Source: Nitrosospira briensis
GTDB lineage: Bacteria > Pseudomonadota > Gammaproteobacteria > Burkholderiales > Nitrosomonadaceae
Length of the DNA stretch: 64,000 bases
NCBI RefSeq assembly: GCF_900115125.1
Contig: NZ_FOVJ01000001.1
Coordinates: forward strand, 901,852 to 965,851
Direction: 5' to 3'
The notes beneath the pieces are model-generated. The model was not told where the DNA came from. It was given only the letters and a program-made list of their open reading frames with translations, and ran no database searches. Made by a program: the position numbers and the translations under genes. Shown in pieces: positions 1-8,213 of the stretch. Each line of letters opens with the position of its first letter. Within the stretch, counting starts at the first letter, position 1.

Positions 1-1170
1 TTCATGGCAGCCAGAGCAGGCGCCTGCTCCCAGCTCGCTAAATGCAGGCGGATTTGCCCAGGTCGATTGGCCAATAGGTGTATATCGTACGCTGGGATCT
101 CGGTTAGTCGGACTGCCGAGAGGAGTGTGTGGATGAACAACAAACGCATTAAAGCCACGATGACACTCGGTGCAATTTTCAGCTAAATTTGAGCCATCTT
201 TTAGTTGATTTATCTGTAGCCGAATCCCTCGGCCCGTGATTCTTCTCCCCGTTGTAGCGTTGAGATTGTCCCAGAAGCATGCTTTACCGGTCGTCTGGCT
301 TTGGCAGATGATCCCTAAAAGGCCAACGGAACCGCTTGTATTTGTACGCGGCAAGGCATAGCACAATCCTGCGTTTCCAGGCGCCACATAAGTCCAAACC
401 TCACTATTCGGGTTAGAAGGAGAACCGGCGAAAGCGTATTCGGATGGCAAGGTCCCCCGGTTTACCCATCCACTATCCGGCCAGTTGGGGGGAATTGGGA
501 CCGAGTTTGATCTGCAAGTCCTCATGTAGCCCGTTTCTACAAAGTTATCTATGCGCAGACTTCCTAGTAGTGCAGCCAGAATCCTGGGGTCAATGTAATT
601 GTTGAGATACCTACTAAAATCAATATCTAAGTTTCTTAAGTCCAACTGAAGGAAGTCAAGTGATCTCTCATGGATGAGATCAAAACGCCATTGATATGCA
701 AGCTTCTCGTCAGGCAGGGCCACATCAATTCCCTTCTGAATGAGTAAGCTTTTGGTTAAAATGCGTTGGTCATCAGAGAACTTGAACCCGGATAACACCT
801 TTTTGACATAGCTTTTTTCCAGGGGTGGCTTTGTTTTTCTATGTTGTTTATAGGGCTTAGCATCCGATTCTTCAGTACTCACTTCAGGCATGGCGGTAAG
901 GCTTTGGATCATCGAATCCTGCAGCTGCTCGATGACCGCTTTGCTCAGCTTGATTTCCCGGAACTGCCTATCGAGCAGAAGCCCGTGATAAGCGTGTGCT
1001 ATATCGAAGTAGGTAATCTTTTCTAGATTAATAGTACTTCCGTTGTCAGGTCCAGCAGGTTGCGTAGTTGTTTTCATTACGCAAGAAGAAATCAATCCCA
1101 AACCGATTATGCAGAAAAAAATAAAGGTTTTCGTGTGCCGATACATTTTCGTTCTTTTTCCTTGCCACAT
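1..1170 (-). CDS. Secreted lipoprotein with two CxxCH haem motifs, partial (3' end beyond window)
   Basis: Reading leftward from ATG at 1170 the frame stays open for 390 codons to base 1, so the C-terminus is outside the window. The start has a strong ribosome site (GGAGG, 6 bases upstream). The N-terminus has a basic stretch, a hydrophobic segment and a lipobox ending in Cys at about residue 30 (ISSC), so the product should be a lipoprotein. The middle part is unremarkable and predicted soluble. Two c-type haem motifs appear late: CTECH at residues 333-337 and CSGCH at 385-389. It is therefore a periplasmic or outer-membrane cytochrome-like protein with at least two haems. More may follow beyond the edge. 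No family was recognised, and the electron-transfer partner is unknown. Confidence 0.8.
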   Translation of the reverse strand, partial: MWQGKRTKMYRHTKTFIFFCIIGLGLISSCVMKTTTQPAGPDNGSTINLEKITYFDIAHAYHGLLLDRQFREIKLSKAVIEQLQDSMIQSLTAMPEVSTEESDAKPYKQHRKTKPPLEKSYVKKVLSGFKFSDDQRILTKSLLIQKGIDVALPDEKLAYQWRFDLIHERSLDFLQLDLRNLDIDFSRYLNNYIDPRILAALLGSLRIDNFVETGYMRTCRSNSVPIPPNWPDSGWVNRGTLPSEYAFAGSPSNPNSEVWTYVAPGNAGLCYALPRTNTSGSVGLLGIICQSQTTGKACFWDNLNATTGRRITGRGIRLQINQLKDGSNLAENCTECHRGFNAFVVHPHTPLGSPTNRDPSVRYTPIGQSTWANPPAFSELGAGACSGCHE

Positions 1171-1639
1171 TTTTTACCTCCATCTATTTAATCCCCCCGA
1201 CGACGTGGGGAGTCTGCTCCAGAATATGCAGAAAAGATTAACCTTACCGTTATTCATAGCAGGGAAAGGCTTCATGTCAATCTTGAGCAACATGGAGAAG
1301 GGCATAAAGAATATACAAAACCGTCTTTCTGGTTTTTATGGCTGCTTTTCTGGGAGCTGAGTTGTAACCCTTTCACGGTAGTTGAGATTTCACAAGACCA
1401 CTCGCCGCAAAACGGACAAAACTGCGAAAGAGTTTGGGATAAGTCTAGGTTGTAATGATGGTACAGCTCTCGATGGATTCTCCCGTATCGGTAATTAGCC
1501 TTTATATGGCCGGATCTCATCTCTCGTTAGGGCTAGCCCTAGTGATAGATCATTTACCCCCCTAAAAGCCTATCACTAGACACATTTTTGACTTCTGATC
1601 GGACCTCTATCACATCATCTTTAATCCGTGTGAGAAAAA
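1171..1639. other. Gene-poor stretch with a 10-bp inverted repeat
   Basis: No convincing gene. An 82-codon frame on the minus strand (1272-1520) has a CxxC pair (FCPFC) but no ribosome site and no recognisable family. At 1539-1548 and 1570-1579 lies a perfect 10-bp inverted repeat, CTAGTGATAG and CTATCACTAG, separated by 21 bases, about 60 bases upstream of the resolvase relic. It may be an old operator or a res-type recombination half-site pair. Confidence 0.45.
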
Positions 1640-1812
1640 ATGATCATTGGCTACGTAAGAACTTCAACTATCGATCAAACGACCGGTTTCGAGGCACAGC
1701 TCAAGGAACTCGAAGGTATCAAGTGTCAAAAAATCTTCCGGGAATAGACTCATCGCTTGGCGTTCGTACACAGCTAGAAACGGCACTGGAGTTCATGCGG
1801 GAAAGCCGACAT
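1640..1812 (+). pseudogene. Serine recombinase (resolvase/invertase) N-terminal relic
   Basis: From ATG at 1640 the translation begins MIIGYVRTSTIDQ, the catalytic N-terminus of resolvase/invertase serine recombinases; the serine of VRTST is the usual nucleophile position. After FRE an in-frame TAG follows (1745-1747). One frame over, from about 1753, the text continues SSLGVRTQLETALEFMRE, which is what follows in intact resolvases. The gene thus carries a nonsense codon and a frameshift and is cut after about 60 codons, with the DNA-binding domain missing. It is a dead remnant of a transposon or plasmid resolvase and marks an old insertion next to the copper oxidase gene. Confidence 0.85.
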
Positions 1813-1841
1813 CGAACGAGGTCCTTTCACGTCCTATATCC

Positions 1842-4800
1842 TCACGAAATAGCGACAAATCTCGCCTCCGATGGCACGCCCTGGTTGTTCACGACAAAGA
1901 GCATGTAAAACCCGGGCGGGGCAATATTGCCATTGGCTGGAGCGGCGGTTTCAAGGGTGGTTGCCGTGCGCGAGTTGATGGGCAGCTTGATGTAGCGCTG
2001 CCCCGCGTCGGTATGGTGCGTAACGGAAATGGGCGCAATCAGCGCGACGCTGCCAATATTTGCTGCCTGCGGCGTTTCGACCGAGAAAGTAGTGCCGTAG
2101 GTCACGCTTGGCGGTGCGGTCGAAATGACAGGACGTGCCCCCAGGCTCAGGTAGCCGGGCGAATACAACTCCAGGGTGTGCTGATCGGGATCAGCCGTGC
2201 CGGGCGCGACTCCTCCGGCGGCAAGAATCCTGCCGTCCGGCAGGAGAATACATACCGAATGATACTGGCGCGGGAAGTTCAGGGAAGCGCCGGGTGTCCA
2301 TTCATCCGTATCCGGGTTGTAGGTTTCGACCGGAAGCACGGGCGTGGGGGACCATTTTTGACCATTGCTGTGGCCGCCAATGATGAGTATCCGGCCGGTG
2401 GGCAGTGCCACCGCGTTGACATTGGTTCGTCCGACATTCATGTCGGCAATGCGCTGCCAGGATGATCCTCCCACGCCGCCGCTGAATTCGATCACTTCGG
2501 CGGTAGCATTGTTGCGCGCCGTGGCCGGGCCGGATACGCCGCCGCCGAAGATGTACAGGCGGGTTCGCTCCGGTGAGGCAGTCGTGTCGATTGTGAGCAG
2601 ACTCATGCCCTCCTGCCGGTCGTAGAATTGCTCCTGCCCATAATCGGTCCAGTTGCCGCTGGTTGGCCCGGTCAAGGTCAGGTAAGCAGTTTGCGTTCCT
2701 GTCGCGCCCGCCCACCCTGCGCGGGTGTAGAAGATTTCTCCTGATGGCAACAGGTGTAGGCCGGGATAAAGCTCCTCAAAGGTCCGATCCGCTCCTGTTA
2801 CCGGAGCCCAGCTTGTGCCATCGTAGACCTCGGCTTCCGCCGCAATGGGATGGCCACCGGAAAAGGCCAGCACACGTCCATCACTCAGGCTGACCGCCGT
2901 CGGGTACCAGCGGGCATGAGCCATGCTGGCCGTTGCCGAGAATGCACCGGCATCCGGATTGGTCGTGTCCGGCGTGAAGATGAAGCAGCGGTTATTGGTG
3001 TGCCCCGCACCGTTGGTATCGCCGCCTACCACGAGCAGACGGCCGTCTGGCAGGAATATGTGGCCGGAACAGAAAAAATCTTCCGGAAGGGTAATGACAC
3101 CCGGCATGATCTGTCTCGTTGTCGGGTCCCAGATGCGGCCTTCCAGGGGATAGTTTCTTTCCGCCGCTCCCGAAAAGAGCAGTACGTGGCCTGTATGCAG
3201 CAGCGCGCCATGAACCGTGAAGATGGGTGAGGAGTCCAGCAGTTCCCAGGAGTCCTCGCCATCGCCCCCGCAAGGGTGGTGACCCACCTCGGGGCATTCG
3301 TGCATGCGTACGTTTGGCAGCTGATAGCAGATCCGCTTCACCTCTTCCTCGCTTAACTCCACTTCCTGGGTGGCGCGCAATATCGCCGCCATGCCTTCCA
3401 TCATGTGCATCTCGACGTGGCAGTGAATCAGGAAATCGCCCTGCAACTGGTATCTTTTGCATTCTCTCCGCCGATCCGGATAGGCGCTGTCGCATTCCCC
3501 GGAATGCTCATGCGAATGTTCGTGCTGGCCTCCGGAATGGGAAGATGGGTCGGATGCCTCAGATTCTAAACGGGAAGGGTGGGAATGGGTGTGTGCCCTG
3601 GCTCCTGCGGCATGCGCAGCGCCGATACGAGCCGGTTGAGCACGGCCTCCATGCTGATTCTCCTCTTCTTCCGCGCCGTGCACAGGTTCATGGCCGGGCC
3701 GGTTCTGGCCATTCTCACGCGGCTTGCAGCAGCAATCCAGTGGAAGGGGTTCGAGAATGACGGGCGGCACGATCGTATCGGCGACGAAGGATTCAGCAGG
3801 GCCGAGCGAGCGAGTGTCAACCCACTCCGTCCCCCAACGCCAGCGCTGCCCGTGCAGATGGAAATTGTGCCATACCATGCTCATGTCCAGGTTGAACACA
3901 TACCAGCGTATGCGCTTGCCGGACTCTGCGACGATTGTAGGTGTATTCCCCACGAAGGTGCGGCCATTGATGGCATAGGACTCCAGCCCCGCTCCCGCAC
4001 GCTCGGTCACGGTATGCGGTTGGTTGCCAGCATGGTTCCAGGTGACCTCCGCCCCTACTCCAACCGTAACGTCATCCAGTTCAAAACGGGCGGGTGTATC
4101 GAGGATATTGATGGTTGCTGTGAGAGGGCCTGCCGCCGTGACCCGCACTCGTCCCTGCATTGGATGAAAACGGCAGTAGTATTCAAAGGTGCCTTCCTCA
4201 TTAAAGACGTGTGCGAAGGTATCGCCGGGGTTGAGGGTATCGCTGTCGAAGGCTGCTTCAGCAATATCGACATTCGCGGTAAGGCGGTGAAAGAAAATGG
4301 GAACTTCGAGGTCCACCTTCTCGCAATGGGGATCACGGACGATAATGCCGCCGAAGAGCCCGCGCTTGACGACCTCCTCGATATGCATATGGTGGTCATG
4401 AAAAGGCCAGCAGCCAATCGTATCTTCCCTGGCATCGAAGATATAACACCACTGCTCGCTGGGGCAAATGGCATCGCTGCGGTTGGGACCCTCATATTCC
4501 TGCACGCCAAAGGGCCACGAGCCGTCCGAGTCGATGCCATAGTGCAGGCCATGGACGTGCAGGCTGTGCGGCTCGATGTCGCCGTTGAGCACATGCACGT
4601 AGAGCCTTTCGCCAGGCTGTGTATAAATCACCGCTCCCGGAATACGCCGCTCCACCCGCGGCTCATTGGCATCGGCGGCAATGAGCGGATCGTCCTTGAG
4701 TATGGTATAGGCTCCATCGAGGTATTCCCGGTAGACAAGGGCGTTGAGCGTGCGCCGATCCACCTCTGCCTCGGGAATGATGGCATCCTCGTGCCCCATG

Positions 4801-4907
4801 TTCCTCATGCAGTCGAGACGGTGCTTGTGATGTTCCGCGTCGTCTGGCGCGACCGGGCTGTAATTGGGTATTTCCTCGATTTTTATGTATATGTGTCTCG
4901 TTTGCAT
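1842..4907 (-). CDS. Multicopper oxidase fused to galactose-oxidase-like copper radical oxidase
   Basis: 1021 residues in two halves. The N-terminal half (about 60-510) is a multicopper oxidase: HSLHVHG at 114-120, HDHHMH at 170-175, HNFHLHG at 347-353 and HCHVEMHMMEGM at 495-506 supply the type 1, 2 and 3 copper ligands. An extra cupredoxin-like site YYCRFHPM sits at 243-250. A His-rich linker (about 405-470) precedes the last ligand block. The C-terminal half (about 555-1021) has Kelch-type repeats (LPDGRLLVVGG and similar) and an E-set end, as in galactose/glyoxal oxidases. Possible radical-copper ligands are Cys613 (FFCSG), Tyr668 (RWYP), Tyr882-His883 (QYHS) and His964 or 965 (VTHH). No signal peptide is visible from the ATG at 4907, which has AGGAG upstream. 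The substrate is unknown. Confidence 0.88.
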   Translation of the reverse strand: MQTRHIYIKIEEIPNYSPVAPDDAEHHKHRLDCMRNMGHEDAIIPEAEVDRRTLNALVYREYLDGAYTILKDDPLIAADANEPRVERRIPGAVIYTQPGERLYVHVLNGDIEPHSLHVHGLHYGIDSDGSWPFGVQEYEGPNRSDAICPSEQWCYIFDAREDTIGCWPFHDHHMHIEEVVKRGLFGGIIVRDPHCEKVDLEVPIFFHRLTANVDIAEAAFDSDTLNPGDTFAHVFNEEGTFEYYCRFHPMQGRVRVTAAGPLTATINILDTPARFELDDVTVGVGAEVTWNHAGNQPHTVTERAGAGLESYAINGRTFVGNTPTIVAESGKRIRWYVFNLDMSMVWHNFHLHGQRWRWGTEWVDTRSLGPAESFVADTIVPPVILEPLPLDCCCKPRENGQNRPGHEPVHGAEEEENQHGGRAQPARIGAAHAAGARAHTHSHPSRLESEASDPSSHSGGQHEHSHEHSGECDSAYPDRRRECKRYQLQGDFLIHCHVEMHMMEGMAAILRATQEVELSEEEVKRICYQLPNVRMHECPEVGHHPCGGDGEDSWELLDSSPIFTVHGALLHTGHVLLFSGAAERNYPLEGRIWDPTTRQIMPGVITLPEDFFCSGHIFLPDGRLLVVGGDTNGAGHTNNRCFIFTPDTTNPDAGAFSATASMAHARWYPTAVSLSDGRVLAFSGGHPIAAEAEVYDGTSWAPVTGADRTFEELYPGLHLLPSGEIFYTRAGWAGATGTQTAYLTLTGPTSGNWTDYGQEQFYDRQEGMSLLTIDTTASPERTRLYIFGGGVSGPATARNNATAEVIEFSGGVGGSSWQRIADMNVGRTNVNAVALPTGRILIIGGHSNGQKWSPTPVLPVETYNPDTDEWTPGASLNFPRQYHSVCILLPDGRILAAGGVAPGTADPDQHTLELYSPGYLSLGARPVISTAPPSVTYGTTFSVETPQAANIGSVALIAPISVTHHTDAGQRYIKLPINSRTATTLETAAPANGNIAPPGFYMLFVVNNQGVPSEARFVAIS

Positions 4908-5464
4908 GGCCCCCGTCTCCTGTCAGTTCGACCATAACCCGATGCCTCATGATTAAAAATAGCGGGTATCCAAGGGAATGCAAGGAGAAACAATTCAACG
5001 CAGAAGTAGCAGGAACAGGAAATGGAAAATTTTTTGCGAGTTCGAAATAAATTTTTATTACTCAGGGCTTCCCCTTAGCCGGCGCTCGCCCTGATTTATT
5101 TCCTGGACGCAACTTGCCTTCAGCTTTTCAAAGACTTCGTTTATGGATATATAACGGGAAAAGGTCACGCGTAGACGCGATTTCCTCACGTGATTATCCG
5201 GAAGGAGCCAGAATCCCCAAGGGGTGTCATTAATCAGCGTTTCCTTAGTTATTTCAGCTTAAAGACGCTGTAGTCTCGGGGCTTGGCTTCACCTTGAAAT
5301 TATCCGGTCCCGGAAGTGAGGGGGTTTTCCTTTTCTATTCCTTAATTTGATTTCGGGTATGGGTTGGTAGCCTCCATGAACCAGACCCTTGGACACCTAT
5401 TAAGTAGGGTCATCCAGAGTGTGCAAGTTCCACGCTTGGGAGTTAAACTAAAAAGGAGAATAAC
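4908..5464. other. Intergenic region without a recognisable gene
   Basis: Between the divergent copper oxidase and the gene at 5465. The stretch is fairly AT-rich around 5030-5060. A weak hairpin, CAGGGC with GCCCTG, occurs near 5063-5092. No coding frame with a ribosome site was seen. The promoters of both flanking genes must lie here, but no clear -35/-10 pair stands out. Confidence 0.4.
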
Positions 5465-5992
5465 GTGACTACCGCTCATGACAATTTTGTATATTTTGAT
5501 ATAAACGGCATGAAAGCTTTCAGTTTTACAGAAACAAGCCATTCGATAACTGCGGAGCAACCGTACCACGGCGTTACATCTGGCATAAAAATGGAGGATG
5601 GCCATGATCAAGCCTACATTCTGGTTAATGCCGGGAGAAAAAAATCGGCTGCCGTCGCAGACTGGTTTAAATCGGCAACCGGCAATGGCCAGACCGTAGT
5701 CTGTGATAGCGCTGGAACTTATCCCAATGAACTGAACTTTGCCGTGCAAGGCACCATGAAGATCACGAACCAGTCCAACCAGGTGATAGTCGTTGACAAT
5801 TTTATTGTCGCCCAGGGACATTTTGCCATGACCAATAACTGGTGGATCTCAAGCCCCACTATGCAGGGTATTCACGTATCCATCTCAGGGGCGGCTACGC
5901 AAGTGTGTTTCGTGGAAAACAGCGTTATACCGGTAATAGCGACTTTTAGCCCGAAGACGCCCTGCGTCAATCATTTCAGCATCGGCATATAA
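5465..5992 (+). CDS. Hypothetical protein, probably beta-rich
   Basis: 175 residues from a GTG start supported by AAGGAG seven bases upstream (about 5454-5459). There is no signal peptide and no transmembrane segment. The sequence alternates hydrophobic and polar residues in short stretches (VIVVDNFIVAQGHF, GIHVSISGAATQVCFVE), with many Asn, Thr and Ser and few charges, which suggests a beta-sandwich. I do not recognise the family. It stands alone, with non-coding DNA on both sides, so context gives no hint of function. Confidence 0.7.
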   Translation: MTTAHDNFVYFDINGMKAFSFTETSHSITAEQPYHGVTSGIKMEDGHDQAYILVNAGRKKSAAVADWFKSATGNGQTVVCDSAGTYPNELNFAVQGTMKITNQSNQVIVVDNFIVAQGHFAMTNNWWISSPTMQGIHVSISGAATQVCFVENSVIPVIATFSPKTPCVNHFSIGI

Positions 5993-6145
5993 AACCAGGA
6001 CGATTTTCCGGAGCGCAGCCCAATCGTGCGGAACACGGGTTAACCCAGTTACATGATTACTGCTCTTCGTCCTGATGTATCCTGGATGCAGCCGCCCTCC
6101 GGCCCAACGTCCTTCGCTTGCTGGCGCCCTACCCTTTACTGCCGT

Positions 6146-6586
6146 TTATATCGGCTCGGATGACAGTTGAGCAAGCGTCGCAGGATCGGGTTCTCCGTTA
6201 AAGTATTTCTGGAGGCAAGCGTTGAAAACCTTGTTGTCAGCGGCGACCTGCGCAAACAAAGTCATCGAAGAGCGGAATTTCAAGTGGTCGGGGTAGCCGA
6301 AAATATCGTCGATTGAACGGCCATTGATGGCAGCAACGAGTTGGCTGCATTCACGCAAGCGGGATCCGAGAACCGGGTGTTCAAGATACGAGGCAGCTTC
6401 CTCTCGCGAAGAGATTGCAAACAATTGCGCCATATTGCTCCGGCCCAAACCCTTTAACTGTGGGAAAATAAACCACATCCAATGGCTTCGTTTGCTGCCA
6501 CTGCCCAGTTCCCGGCGTACGTTTTCGTAAATCGGTCGCTGGGCATCCGCGAAGCGCTGGAGATTGTAGGGATCGCCCATATCCAT
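6146..6586 (-). CDS. DUF1810 family protein
   Basis: 146 residues, the usual length of the DUF1810 family (sometimes mislabelled calpastatin). Family features visible are the N-terminal NLQRFADAQ, the central SHWMWFIFPQLKGLG and the DDIFGYPDHLKFRSSMTLFA block. It is a small cytosolic protein of unknown biochemical role, often encoded alone. The start at 6586 has a poor ribosome site. A second ATG two codons later (6580) is equally possible. Confidence 0.88.
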   Translation of the reverse strand: MDMGDPYNLQRFADAQRPIYENVRRELGSGSKRSHWMWFIFPQLKGLGRSNMAQLFAISSREEAASYLEHPVLGSRLRECSQLVAAINGRSIDDIFGYPDHLKFRSSMTLFAQVAADNKVFNACLQKYFNGEPDPATLAQLSSEPI

Positions 6587-6936
6587 CTCAAATCATCGAA
6601 CGGTTCCAGCCCGGAGTCCAAAACCCTATCAATTGCCGCCCCTATCATAAGCAAGAGAAGTCATGAGAAAATGGCGAGCTAACTGTTTCAGCTCCGGTTG
6701 CACACGCTCCACCCGCAGCCAGGCGTCTTCGCTATGGCAAGCGCGTATATACGTTGTAGCACAGCAATCGGCGCCCATACGTTCCCGCTTTCCATTCATG
6801 GTTTATAATCGGAACATCTTCCGAAGTTATCCAGTCACCCCGGCGAACTGGCACTGCACTTTCTTTGGTCTGCTTGGGTCCCGTAAATTTCCGATACAGA
6901 CCTGAAACATCCGCATTTCATCCTGAAGGAGACCGG
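6587..6936. other. Intergenic region, no gene seen
   Basis: 350 bases between the divergent DUF1810 gene and the leader peptide at 6937. Frames present on either strand have no ribosome site and no recognisable protein. No repeat or strong hairpin was seen. Confidence 0.4.
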
Positions 6937-7008
6937 ATGCACTCGAAAATAACATCGGCAACTACCGAAACGGATTTATTTTCACTGTTTATTTACCGTA
7001 CTCCATGA
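6937..7008 (+). CDS. Leader peptide translationally coupled to the antiporter
   Basis: A 23-codon reading frame that starts with MHSKIT and ends RTP. It has a strong AAGGAG seven bases before its ATG. Its TGA (7006-7008) overlaps the ATG of the antiporter gene (7005-7007) in an ATGA arrangement, while the antiporter start has no ribosome site of its own. The simplest reading is that ribosomes finishing the leader restart on the antiporter, so the short frame sets its expression. This is an inference from the start and stop context. The peptide itself shows no known motif. Confidence 0.55.
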   Translation: MHSKITSATTETDLFSLFIYRTP

Positions 7009-8213
7009 CCTGGTCTGCTTACCTCCCCGGCTGGCCGCTCGAGGTCAGCCCGGCCCTCTGGCTTGCGCTTACGCTCGTTGTCGCGGTGCTGGTAGGAGAG
7101 GTGCTCGTCCGCCACCTGAAATTGCCGCGTATTGTCGGCTATATCGGCATCGGCCTATTGCTGGGTCCCGGCGGACTGGCCTTGATTCCGCAAGTGCCTG
7201 CAACCGAATGGCGGCTGGTGGTTGACCTGGCGCTCGGTATTCTTTTATTCGAGCTGGGAAGCAAGGTAAATCTGCGCTGGCTTAAAGCCAATCCATGGAT
7301 TGCCGCCACCAGCTTGCTGGAAGCGAGCGCAACTTTTGTGGTCGTGTTCTGGCTATTGAAATGGTTTGATGTCCCGGCCATCACCGCAGCCGTTGTGGCC
7401 ACAATTGTGATCGCTACCTCGCCCGCTATTGTCGTGCGCACCGTAACCGAGTCACGTGCCCAGGGTCAGGTTACCGACCGGCTCATGCTCATGACGGCGC
7501 TCAACTGCAGCTATGCGGTTATTTTCCACAAATTTGCAGTCGCGGCAATGTATGGCGAGACCGGCGCCAGCTTAATCCATACCGTGATGCCGCCGCTCTA
7601 CGTCCTTGGCGGTTCGGCTTTACTGGCAGTGCTGTTCGGTGTGACCTTCGAGCGCCTCCATCACCACCTGGGACATCACGAAGAAACATTCTCTTTCGTC
7701 CTGTTCGGCATGATAGCCTTCGCGACCATCATGGCTGCAACGCTCAAGCTTAGCCCCATCCTCGTACTTCTGGCGGCCGGCCTCATTACACGTTATCGCA
7801 GGAAGCGCACCCACACCTTCCCGCCCCATTTTGGTTCGGCAGGCGCGGTCCTCGTGGTGTTGATGTTTATTGCCAATGGGCTCGCGGGCGACCTCGGCGG
7901 GTTCGGCTATAGCCTACTTCTGGTCTTGCTGCTTATTACGGTGCGCGCCATCGCCAAGCTCCTGGCGGTGCTGGCGCTGGCGAATCAGAGCGGTATCGGC
8001 TTGCGGCAGGCCACAGCCCTGGGACTGGCGCTTATACCCATGTCGAGCGTGCCCCTTCTGCTGACGATGGATACCGCCACGGCCTTCCCCGCCTTTGGCT
8101 CGGGACTGGGGCTCGTGCTGATGAGCTGTATCGTAATACTTGAACTCGCCGGACCCATCGTGGTTCAAATGGCCCTGAAGATAACCGGGGAAACGCCGGA
8201 TAAAAAAATATGA
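7005..8213 (+). CDS. CPA2-type cation/proton antiporter, membrane domain only
   Basis: 402 residues, almost entirely hydrophobic, with about eleven to twelve membrane segments. The KefB/CPA2 family pattern is visible: LKLPRIVGYIGIGLLLGPGG near residues 38-57, then ILLFELGSKVNLRWLKANPW, and a long C-terminal membrane bundle. There is no RCK/TrkA-N nucleotide-binding domain after the membrane part, unlike KefB and KefC. It probably exchanges K+ or Na+ for protons across the inner membrane. Its stop overlaps the next start by four bases, so it is co-translated with the carboxylate-amine ligase. KefB/C systems are gated by glutathione, which makes a neighbouring glutamate-cysteine-ligase-like enzyme suggestive. 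Confidence 0.85.
   Translation: MTWSAYLPGWPLEVSPALWLALTLVVAVLVGEVLVRHLKLPRIVGYIGIGLLLGPGGLALIPQVPATEWRLVVDLALGILLFELGSKVNLRWLKANPWIAATSLLEASATFVVVFWLLKWFDVPAITAAVVATIVIATSPAIVVRTVTESRAQGQVTDRLMLMTALNCSYAVIFHKFAVAAMYGETGASLIHTVMPPLYVLGGSALLAVLFGVTFERLHHHLGHHEETFSFVLFGMIAFATIMAATLKLSPILVLLAAGLITRYRRKRTHTFPPHFGSAGAVLVVLMFIANGLAGDLGGFGYSLLLVLLLITVRAIAKLLAVLALANQSGIGLRQATALGLALIPMSSVPLLLTMDTATAFPAFGSGLGLVLMSCIVILELAGPIVVQMALKITGETPDKKI

Noticed and set aside
1272-1520. An 82-codon minus-strand frame with a CxxC pair
   Set aside because: No ribosome site, no family, and it sits in a relic region.
3579-4937. A 452-codon open frame on the plus strand opposite the copper oxidase gene
   Set aside because: It is a shadow of a GC-rich gene: it has no recognisable family or convincing ribosome site, while the opposite frame carries all copper motifs.
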